Shown piece by piece: positions 16,415-23,360 of a stretch of 56,800 nucleotides of DNA (positions are counted from its first letter, which is position 1; each line of letters starts with the position of its first letter). The position numbers were made by a program, and so were the translations under genes. The notes beneath the pieces are model-generated. The model did not search any database. It saw only the letters and a list, made by a program, of their open reading frames with translations, and had not been told where the DNA came from. This stretch comes from an archaeon (lineage in GTDB: Archaea; Thermoproteota; Nitrososphaeria; Nitrososphaerales; Gagatemarchaeaceae). The stretch covers positions 1-56,800 of the forward strand of contig JAKACC010000004.1 in the NCBI GenBank assembly GCA_021796515.1, given 5' to 3'.

Positions 16415-17992
16415 TCAGTCCGGTGGGAGCCTAGAGTGGAGCGTGGATAGGTCTATGCCTCTCTTCTTGTTGTACCAGCGCGAGGCCGCGTAGACTACAG
16501 CTGGGACGGCGACAACGACGGCGGTGAAGACCTCGGCAGGGACCGAGAACGGTCCCACCGCGGGGTTCGCTATGCTGTTGTATCCTAGATACGCGAACAG
16601 CGTTGCGGCTGCTACGCCGAGGACGGACAGCAGGGGGACCCCCCTCCTCTGCCCGTAGATGTCTCTCCTGGTCAGGGGGAGAAGGATCGCGCAGATGGCC
16701 GCGAGGAACCAGACGACGCTGTAGAAGAAGATGGAGTTGACCTGGGTGGCTATGAATGAAGTGAAATACTGAAGGTACATCGGGACCACCGCTAGGATCG
16801 CAGCGAAGCCTATGGCCACCGTGGGTGTATGGAACCTGTCGCTGACGCTGGCGAACCGCGCCGGTATCACCCTGTCGAACGACCATGCGAGGAAGAGCCT
16901 GCTGATGAACGCGATCGCCAGCCACGACCACCCTATGTTCCCGACGAAGAGGGCTGCCACCAGGAACCAGAGCAGGTAGGGGTTCCCGTTCAGGACGGTC
17001 GCGAAGGCCGTGGGGACTGTGGCCACTCCCCCGTTCGACACCGTCCATGCTTCAATGAAGGATATGCCTACCCTCGAGTCGATGAGGTAGGTCAGCCCGA
17101 ACCAGATGGCGATCGATACTACTTCAGCGAGGACGAGCCCATAGAGCAGGGACCTCCTGGGCTTCTTCAGTTCGCCTCCTACCAGCTGCATGACCGGGTA
17201 CGGCCCGATGCTCACGAAGAGGAGCGGGACGACTGCGCTGAGGTTGGCGAGGCTGGCTCCGGGGGTGTATCCCTTCGCCTCGGCTTGGGCCATCACCGCG
17301 CTCATCCCTCCGCTGAAGTGACTGGCGTAGGCGCTCGCGAACTGAGAGCTGCTGGTCGTCGTGAAGATCACCAAGACCATGGCCATAGCCACGGCTCCCA
17401 TCCCGAAGAATGCGTAGACTGCGTACTTCAGAACCCTCCCTCCAAGGGCCACGATGACCGTCCCCGCTAGGAGAATCAAGAGCCCCCCCGCCATCAACAG
17501 CTCAGGTGAGTTCGAAGTCCCGGGGTTCATCGTCGTCCCGAGTGAAGCCATCCACTGGTTCCCAAGGGCCTGCCCCGCGAAGGAGAGTTGCGTGCCCGCT
17601 TCTGTGAACGCCCAGTAAGAACCGGACCCTGCAGAGATCAAAAGCGCCACAAAGAAGAGGAAGCTCGCGACGAACCCCACCGGACTCGAGAGTATCCTGG
17701 AGATGAATACGTAGTCCCCTCCCGTCTTCGGCATTATGGAGGTCAGCTGCCAATACAAGACCACTATCACCAGGGCGATTACCCCCCAGACCGCGAGTCC
17801 GGCATAATAGTTCACGTTCTGGTAGTAGTCGGGGGTGACCCAGAAGATCCCCGCCCAGCTGGTGAGCCACGGGAAGAAGACGACCGTCCAGGCGAAGACG
17901 TCCCAGGCTGAGAGCTCCTTCACTATGCCTGTGGCCTCCCTCACGAATGTCTCGGGCAAAGCGCTTGTGGTCGTCCCGCCGGCCGATGACAT
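16415..17992 (-). CDS. APC-superfamily amino acid permease
   Basis: A 525-aa protein with about 12 TM helices. Family features include the N-terminal KELSAWDVFAWTVVFFPW segment, MPKTGGDYVFISRIL (conserved GGDY near TM2/3), VGGELKKPRRSLLYGLVLAE and a TM-rich C-terminus ending in KKRGIDL. It probably imports amino acids or amines; the substrate cannot be read from sequence. It is first in an operon with an amidohydrolase and an AIR-synthase-like gene. Its start is 42 nt from the divergent threonine-synthase/PadR fusion, which may regulate it. Confidence 0.88.
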   Translation of the reverse strand: MSSAGGTTTSALPETFVREATGIVKELSAWDVFAWTVVFFPWLTSWAGIFWVTPDYYQNVNYYAGLAVWGVIALVIVVLYWQLTSIMPKTGGDYVFISRILSSPVGFVASFLFFVALLISAGSGSYWAFTEAGTQLSFAGQALGNQWMASLGTTMNPGTSNSPELLMAGGLLILLAGTVIVALGGRVLKYAVYAFFGMGAVAMAMVLVIFTTTSSSQFASAYASHFSGGMSAVMAQAEAKGYTPGASLANLSAVVPLLFVSIGPYPVMQLVGGELKKPRRSLLYGLVLAEVVSIAIWFGLTYLIDSRVGISFIEAWTVSNGGVATVPTAFATVLNGNPYLLWFLVAALFVGNIGWSWLAIAFISRLFLAWSFDRVIPARFASVSDRFHTPTVAIGFAAILAVVPMYLQYFTSFIATQVNSIFFYSVVWFLAAICAILLPLTRRDIYGQRRGVPLLSVLGVAAATLFAYLGYNSIANPAVGPFSVPAEVFTAVVVAVPAVVYAASRWYNKKRGIDLSTLHSRLPPD

Positions 17993-18030
17993 ATAAGCTG
18001 CAACCTATATATCAGCCCGGCGGCCGATCC
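17978..18030. promoter_or_regulatory. Compact divergent promoter between APC permease and threonine-synthase/PadR fusion
   Basis: Two TATA-like elements, acatataag (17989-17997) and cctatatat (18004-18012), lie about 15 bp apart between the genes. The direct repeat ggccgat occurs at 17981-17987 and 18022-18028, flanking both TATA elements. The second TATA is about 25 nt before GTG 18034. The short shared region suggests the fusion protein could control both itself and the permease. Confidence 0.5.
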
Positions 18031-18033
18031 GTC

Positions 18034-19509
18034 GTGCAGTCGCTGAGGTGCGTGCGCTGCTCGAAACTGACGAAGTCAGAGCGGCTCGACCCTTCCTGCG
18101 AAGGGTGTGGAGGCGCAGTCCTTTTCTCCGGCCAGCCTGCTTCGTTCCCGACGAGGGCGGAGCTTGACGGGTCTCCAGCCGGCGTCTGGAGATACCGCGC
18201 CTTCCTCCCCCCGGTTAGCCTTGGGCAGGTGGTCAGCCTGGGCGAAGGGGGGACCCCGCTCCTCCGCTCTCAGAGGCTGGGCAAGGAGCTGGGGCTTCGT
18301 AACCTCTTGATCAAGGACGAGAGCCGGAACCCGACCGGCTCTTTTATGGACAGGGGCTCAACGGTCCTCCTCAGCCTCGCGAAGGGGAGAGGAGTCAGGG
18401 AATGCGACTGCGTGACCACGGGGAACCTCGGCGCTTCACTCGCGGCATACTGCGCCAAGGCCGGCGTGAGAGCGGTGATCAAGGTGCCTCCGAACGTCGA
18501 CCGCGGGAAGCTCTACCAGATGCTCGCCTACGGGGCCGAACTGGACGCGACTCCCGGGAGAAGGGACGCCGGCCGCCATGGGGAGGCTCTGAGCGTGTCG
18601 GCGAGCAACCCGTTCATCCTTGAGGGCGAAAAGACGACGGGGTTCGAGCTGGCCCAAGAGCTGGGCTGGAAGCTCCCCGACGTCATCGTGGTTCCGGTAG
18701 GGACGGGGGGCCACCTGACCATGATATGGAGGGCGATCCAGGAACTCCGTGCGGCAGGGCTGGCCGAAGGTAGCTGCAGACTGCTGGGTGTCAGGCTTGG
18801 CACCCCCTTCATCGGCCGGAGGGGAAGAGGATCAGGGCCGGGAGACGGGGAAGGCGAGCCCTCCCCAGCCGAGCTAGAGTCAGAGCCTCTCTTCGGGGCG
18901 GAGGCGGCCTCTTCAGTGTCCGAGTCGGGCGGGAGGACGGTGGAGGTTTCTCCAAGGGAGATGATAGAAGCCACGGGGCTGCTGGCGCGGACCGAGGGCA
19001 TATTCGCCGAGCCCTCCGGTTCCTCGGTGGTAGCTGCAATAGAACGGGCCATCGAAGAAGGATTTGTCGGCCCCACTGAGATGGTTGTCTGCGTGATCAC
19101 CGGCGCCGGGCTCAAGGACACGAGGTCGGTGACGAAGCTTGCGAGGGAGGCAAGGAAACCCGAACCCGCCATCCCATTCGGCGGCGCTGGGCCTGCTATG
19201 GGGAGGACCAAGGTCGAGCTCCTCCGCCTGTTACAGGACGGCCCTGGCTACGGCTACGACCTCCGCGCGAAGCTCAGCGCGGACCGGGTTATGTCCACGG
19301 CAAGCGTCTACCAGCATCTAACGGAGCTAGAGGCCGCCGGGATGGTCCGCAGGAGGGGGACCGTTACAGCGAAGGGGAGGGAGAGGGTCTTCTACGAAAT
19401 CACGGGGCGGGGGACGGCCCTGCTCGCACTGGCCGGCCGGCTCGAGGAGCTGGCGGGTCGCGGCGCGAACCCACCGAGTAGGCGTCGCGTCAGAGGCGCG
19501 TTCAGATAA
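18034..19509 (+). CDS. Threonine-synthase-like protein lacking the PLP lysine, fused to a C-terminal PadR-like winged helix
   Basis: A 491-aa protein. Residues 1-30 form a zinc-ribbon-like segment (LRCVRCSK...CEGCG). Residues about 60-385 are a threonine-synthase fold: LGEGGTPL, KDESRNPTGSF, TTGNLGASLAAYCAKAG, EGEKTTGFELAQELGW, PVGTGGHLTMIW, EPSGSSVV, VITGAGLKD. In the family the Schiff-base lysine follows NPTGSF; here the codon is ATG (NPTGSFMDRG), so the catalytic Lys is Met and normal synthase activity is not expected. Residues about 400-491 form a PadR-type winged helix (KVELLRLLQDGPGYGYDLRAKL, ASVYQHLTELEAAGMVRRRG, VFYEITGRG). The start GTG 18034 fits a TATA box 25 nt upstream; the track start at 17947 lies inside the divergent permease. 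Inferred role: ligand-sensing regulator of threonine or permease genes. Confidence 0.85.
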   Translation: MQSLRCVRCSKLTKSERLDPSCEGCGGAVLFSGQPASFPTRAELDGSPAGVWRYRAFLPPVSLGQVVSLGEGGTPLLRSQRLGKELGLRNLLIKDESRNPTGSFMDRGSTVLLSLAKGRGVRECDCVTTGNLGASLAAYCAKAGVRAVIKVPPNVDRGKLYQMLAYGAELDATPGRRDAGRHGEALSVSASNPFILEGEKTTGFELAQELGWKLPDVIVVPVGTGGHLTMIWRAIQELRAAGLAEGSCRLLGVRLGTPFIGRRGRGSGPGDGEGEPSPAELESEPLFGAEAASSVSESGGRTVEVSPREMIEATGLLARTEGIFAEPSGSSVVAAIERAIEEGFVGPTEMVVCVITGAGLKDTRSVTKLAREARKPEPAIPFGGAGPAMGRTKVELLRLLQDGPGYGYDLRAKLSADRVMSTASVYQHLTELEAAGMVRRRGTVTAKGRERVFYEITGRGTALLALAGRLEELAGRGANPPSRRRVRGAFR

Positions 19510-20230
19510 CCGACACCAAGAGGCCGATCAGGTAGAGGAGGATCCCGGCTACAGCTCCGACCAGCGCTGATTCGAGGCCGGAGGCGGGGCGGAAGCTCCT
19601 CGGTACGAAGACCTTCGAGCCGAGCACGAATAGTGCGAAGAGAGAAGCAGCCACCGAGCCCAGAAGGGCGTCGATTCGGGCGACCTGGAGAGTGTACGGG
19701 ACAACGGCCAGGAGCGCAAGCAGGAGAAAAGCCACTCCGGCCGCCGCCGGCCTGGAGAAAACGCCCGTGCGGGCGTCCTCCACGTTCACCCGCAGCTCCC
19801 TCCGGAGCATCTCCTTCAGCCAGAGCTCCTTGTTCCTGACAAGCCTCCTCATTATCACTTCTACCTCGGCATCGCCATATCCGTCCTTCCTCAGGAGGTC
19901 CACCATCTCTCTCCTCTCTTCGTCGGGCTCCGTCTCGATCTCCATCATCTCCCTGTTGATGTCTATCTCCAGAGAGTCCAGCTCGGACCTCCGGGAAAGG
20001 TAGTTGCTGAAGAACATGGAGATAGCGCCTGCCAAGGCGAAGGCCAGGCCGGCCAGGGCTATCGTCCCAAAGGGGACCCCCGCCCCGTTAAGGGCGGCGG
20101 TCATGGCCAACCCTTCGATGGCGCCATCGCTCCCCCCCAGGACGACCCTATCCAAGACTTGACGCGCAGGAATGTGCGGATGCTTCTCTCCCTGTTCTGC
20201 CGACAGACCCAGTCGGGCCGAACGCGGCAC
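19502..20230 (-). CDS. VIT1/CCC1 family iron/manganese transporter
   Basis: A 242-aa membrane protein with the VIT1 signature DRVVLGGSDGAIEGLAMTAAL in TM1, then AISMFFSNYLSRRSELD, a cytoplasmic helical metal-binding segment rich in Glu (REMMEIETEPDEERREM), and three C-terminal TM helices. VIT1 proteins export Fe2+/Mn2+ from the cytoplasm. The start is uncertain (track GTG 20230; a TATA-like tctaaataag lies just upstream). The 3' end overlaps the convergent fusion gene by 8 nt. Confidence 0.85.
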   Translation of the reverse strand: MPRSARLGLSAEQGEKHPHIPARQVLDRVVLGGSDGAIEGLAMTAALNGAGVPFGTIALAGLAFALAGAISMFFSNYLSRRSELDSLEIDINREMMEIETEPDEERREMVDLLRKDGYGDAEVEVIMRRLVRNKELWLKEMLRRELRVNVEDARTGVFSRPAAAGVAFLLLALLAVVPYTLQVARIDALLGSVAASLFALFVLGSKVFVPRSFRPASGLESALVGAVAGILLYLIGLLVSVI

Positions 20231-20353
20231 GGTTCTTATTTAGAAGTTGACCAAAGGAGGGGGAGACGGCCGGGGCGCCTCCGGGCTAGGTTTTCTGCCA
20301 CTGAAATGGGAGCATTTATTAGGAATCCCCATCAGGGGAGAACCAATTCAGTC

Positions 20354-21193
20354 ATGCGTTATCCAAAAGAGATAGAAGTCTGGGAACATGCGCCTGGGAG
20401 GCGACTCGTGGAAGTGGTCGTCAAAATCCGGAACGAGAAGGGGGCGCTCGCGAAGTGCAGCCAGGTCTTGAACGATTCGAACGTCAACATCCTGACGGGG
20501 TTCTTCACAGCGCCCTCCTCCTCAAGGGGGGCGTTTCTGAGCTTCTTTGCTGACGTGACTGACTCGGAAGGGGGGCTCACGGAGCTCAAGAAGACCCTCC
20601 AGGGGCTCGACGTCATAGAATCGGTTGACGGAGTGGCCGCCGAAGGCGGTTTCATGGTTGACAGGCAGCACTTCCCCGTCCAGTGGGCAGGGCGGAAGGC
20701 GGTCGTCATGCGGACAGAGGCCCTCAACGAGATGCTCAACAGGCTCTGGGCCGTCTTCGGAACCGGGGCGGCCACGATCATCGACCAGATGGCGGAGGCC
20801 ATGGGGAGACACTCGGCCAGGGAGGTCGTCGAGGACTTCGGCAAGAGGTTCGCAGTGGACCAGATCGACGAGCTCATAGCGACCTATTCGGCCCTCGGTT
20901 ACGCCGACGTCTCGATTGAGAAGAGCAAGTCCTCGGACTTCCCCATAGTGGTGAACGCAAGGGAACTCTTCGAGTGCGAAGCGAACGCGAAGCTAAAGTT
21001 CCGCAGACGGAGCGGTTTCTTCAGGGCCCACCTCAGGGGTTTCATGTCCGGGATCTTCGGAAAGCCGCTCGAGGTCAGCGAGGTCCAGTGCCTTACGGAA
21101 GGGGACGAAGTCTGCTCGTTCAGGGTCGCCCTTTCCGAGGCGGCCGTCCCCAGCGTCACGAGCAGGTTGGCGGAGCGCGGCGCTCGGGCCTAA
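20354..21193 (+). CDS. ACT domain plus V4R domain protein
   Basis: A 279-aa protein. Residues about 15-90 are an ACT domain (LVEVVVKIRNEKGALAKCSQVL, VNILTGFF), which commonly binds amino acids. The C-terminal about 100 residues form a V4R (4-vinyl-reductase) domain with FECEANAKLK and VSEVQCLTEGDEVCSFRV, whose conserved Cys may bind metal. V4R domains bind small hydrophobic ligands. No DNA-binding domain is visible. The track start (20159) lies inside the divergent VIT1 gene; ATG 20354 follows a TATA-like catttattag by about 38 nt. Confidence 0.82.
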   Translation: MRYPKEIEVWEHAPGRRLVEVVVKIRNEKGALAKCSQVLNDSNVNILTGFFTAPSSSRGAFLSFFADVTDSEGGLTELKKTLQGLDVIESVDGVAAEGGFMVDRQHFPVQWAGRKAVVMRTEALNEMLNRLWAVFGTGAATIIDQMAEAMGRHSAREVVEDFGKRFAVDQIDELIATYSALGYADVSIEKSKSSDFPIVVNARELFECEANAKLKFRRRSGFFRAHLRGFMSGIFGKPLEVSEVQCLTEGDEVCSFRVALSEAAVPSVTSRLAERGARA

Positions 21194-21232
21194 CTAACCC
21201 TTTTAACCGGCAGCCGTTCGCGCCAAATTAGG

Positions 21233-21796
21233 TTGTCTCTCAAGGACAGGCGGGGAGAATACTCGTGGCCAAAGACGCGGGTGGATAGGGTCCAGGTGGC
21301 CACAGACAAGAAGACCTACGCTCTGGGCGACTCGATCAGGGCGAGCGTGGCGTTCAGAATCGTGGGAGGGTTACGTGAAGCGTTCCATCCTGACGTATGG
21401 ACAGTGGCTTGGGAGGATTTCGACAAGAAACTCCGGCTCACGACCAGGATGAAGCTGAGCGCGCACGGCGGGTTGCGCCCGCGGAAAGTGGGCGAGATCA
21501 AGAAGGAGGTGAGGATGGCGAGCTTTTACTGGAGCAGGGACCCCGACCTCCCTTACAGGATATGGGTGATGATCATGCCCGAAGACGGCGGGGCGCCAAA
21601 GATACCCCGAAACGTCGAAGACGCGAAGTCGGAGATGCTCGACGTGGAGAAGGAATTCACCTTCCCGGCATCTGAGCTCGGCGTGGGAACCCACAATCTG
21701 GTCGCAGAGGCTACCGGAAAATGGGGCCGGCGGAGCTTCATCGAGAAAGGAGAGGCGTCGTCGAAGTCGAAGCCCGCGGTGGTCAAGGTTGAGTGA
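21233..21796 (+). CDS. Conserved-looking hypothetical protein, probable beta-sandwich
   Basis: A 187-aa soluble protein with no family I recognise. It begins with a short polar segment, then alternating strands (VDRVQVATDKKTYALGDSIRASVAF) reminiscent of arrestin/Ig-like beta-sandwich domains, and ends FPASELGVGTHNLVAEATGKWG with a Lys/Ser-rich tail. The TTG start at 21233 is 29 nt after a TATA-like cttttaacc, implying a leaderless transcript. OsmC overlaps its end by 8 nt. Confidence 0.65.
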   Translation: MSLKDRRGEYSWPKTRVDRVQVATDKKTYALGDSIRASVAFRIVGGLREAFHPDVWTVAWEDFDKKLRLTTRMKLSAHGGLRPRKVGEIKKEVRMASFYWSRDPDLPYRIWVMIMPEDGGAPKIPRNVEDAKSEMLDVEKEFTFPASELGVGTHNLVAEATGKWGRRSFIEKGEASSKSKPAVVKVE

Positions 21797-22211
21797 AGAG
21801 CACTGGCTCGCCGAGGTGAAGTGGGACGAGGGGAATGTCTTTCTCGGTTCCGATACCTCAGGGCACACCGTCGTTTACGACTCGGCGGAGGGGGTACAGA
21901 AGGGCATTGGTCCGATGAGAGCGCTCCTCACCTCGCTCGGGGCCTGCACCGGGATGGACGTCGTCGCCATCCTGAAGAAGCGCAAGCAGAACCTGACATC
22001 GCTGAGAATCTTCCTGTCGGGCGACAGGCCGGAGCACGGGCTTCCCAAGCCCTGGACTTCCATACACGTGAAGTACGTCCTTTCCGGGGCCTCCCTTGAC
22101 AAGGGGTTCGTGGAAGAAGCGATCAGGGACAGCACGGAAAAGTTCTGCAGCGTCGGGGCCACGCTACAGCCTACCGCCCGGATTTCGCACTCTTACGAAA
22201 TAGTCCCTTAG
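21789..22211 (+). CDS. OsmC/Ohr family peroxide-reductase-like protein
   Basis: A 140-aa protein with the family pattern GPMRALLTSLGACTGMDVVAILKKR (first Cys) and EEAIRDSTEKFCSVGATL (second Cys). These two redox Cys reduce organic hydroperoxides in the OsmC family. The start TTG 21789 overlaps the preceding gene by 8 nt, so translation is probably coupled. The 3' end overlaps the convergent dehydrogenase by 4 nt. Confidence 0.88.
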   Translation: MSEEHWLAEVKWDEGNVFLGSDTSGHTVVYDSAEGVQKGIGPMRALLTSLGACTGMDVVAILKKRKQNLTSLRIFLSGDRPEHGLPKPWTSIHVKYVLSGASLDKGFVEEAIRDSTEKFCSVGATLQPTARISHSYEIVP

Positions 22212-23236
22212 ACCTTCAGGACTATCTTCCCGAAGTGCCGGCTCTCCTGCATCTTCGCCTGGGCGTCGGCGGCGCGCTCGAGCGGGTAGACCGAGTCGAC
22301 GACGGTCCTGAGCTTCCCCTTTTCGTAGAGCTTCACCACGTCGAGGAGTTCCCCCATCCCTGCCATGAAGCTCCCGTAGATGGTAAGCTCCCGGTTGTAG
22401 ACATACCTGAGGTCAGTTGCGACGTCTGCCCCTGTCGTCGCCCCGCAAGTGACCAGCCTCCCTCCCTTGGCCAGCGCCTTCACGCTCCGGTCCCACGTGG
22501 ATTTCCCCACGTGCTCGACGACGACGTCCACCCCCTTCCTCTCGGTGAGCTTCTTCACCTCCTCGAGCACGTCCTGCGAGTAGTGGTCGATCACTTCGTC
22601 GGCGCCGAGGGCCCTCGCCTTCTCCAGCTTCTCTGACCCTCCCGCAGTCGCAATCACCCTAGCGCCGAACAGTTTGGCCAGCTGGATGGCGACAGAGCCC
22701 ACCCCGGAGTTCCCCCCCAGGACCAGGACGGTGTCCCCAGGGGACACTCTGGCCTTCGTCACGAGCATGTGGTGTGCCGTCTCTGAGACAAGAGGGAAGG
22801 ACGCCGCCTCTTCGAACGTCATCCCCTTCGGCTTCCTGACTAGGTGCGTCCTCCTTGCCCTGACAAGCTGGGCGTAACCTCCGTCCACGCCGTACCCGGT
22901 TATGGTGTACTCCCTGCACTGGTTGTCCCTCCCGGAGAGGCACCTGTCGCACCGCCCGCACCCGAGCCCGGGATTGACTATGACAGCGTCCCCCTTCTGG
23001 AACTCCTTCTCCTCAGGGGGGACCCATTCCACCTCCCCGGCGATGTCGCTCCCCGAGATGTGGGGAAGCGGGATCTTTACGTTGGGGAGACCCTCCCGCG
23101 CCCAGATGTCGAGGTGGTTGAGGGCGCACGCTTTCACACTCACCAGGGCTTCGTCTGCGGTCGGCATTGGATCAGGGGCTTCCTCGTACTGCAGCACTTC
23201 CGTTCCTCCATGCCTGTGGAATCTGACGGCCCTCAT
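22208..23236 (-). CDS. Zinc-containing alcohol dehydrogenase/quinone oxidoreductase (MDR family)
   Basis: A 342-aa MDR protein. The catalytic zinc region is ACALNHLDIWAREG with PHISGSDIAGEVE. The structural zinc loop is CGRCDRCLSGRDNQC. The Rossmann segment is VLVLGGNSGVGSVAIQLAKLFGARVIATAG, suggesting an NADP(H) preference. The substrate is not predictable. It is oriented away from orc1/cdc6; the 124-bp gap between their starts is AT-richer than its surroundings. Confidence 0.9.
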   Translation of the reverse strand: MRAVRFHRHGGTEVLQYEEAPDPMPTADEALVSVKACALNHLDIWAREGLPNVKIPLPHISGSDIAGEVEWVPPEEKEFQKGDAVIVNPGLGCGRCDRCLSGRDNQCREYTITGYGVDGGYAQLVRARRTHLVRKPKGMTFEEAASFPLVSETAHHMLVTKARVSPGDTVLVLGGNSGVGSVAIQLAKLFGARVIATAGGSEKLEKARALGADEVIDHYSQDVLEEVKKLTERKGVDVVVEHVGKSTWDRSVKALAKGGRLVTCGATTGADVATDLRYVYNRELTIYGSFMAGMGELLDVVKLYEKGKLRTVVDSVYPLERAADAQAKMQESRHFGKIVLKV

Positions 23237-23360
23237 GGCCCCTCCTCGCCGAGCCCGGCTATTTCCACTTTCAGAATACTTTCGGCTAACCCTCTACCCT
23301 TGGTTCTATCAAGCATATGCCTAAGGTTATAAAAGAAACCGGAACGATGATTCGACCCTT

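Noticed and set aside
23237-23360. Replication origin beside orc1/cdc6
   Set aside because: The region is AT-richer and in the right place, but no origin recognition box or repeated motif could be recognised by eye, so it is not called.
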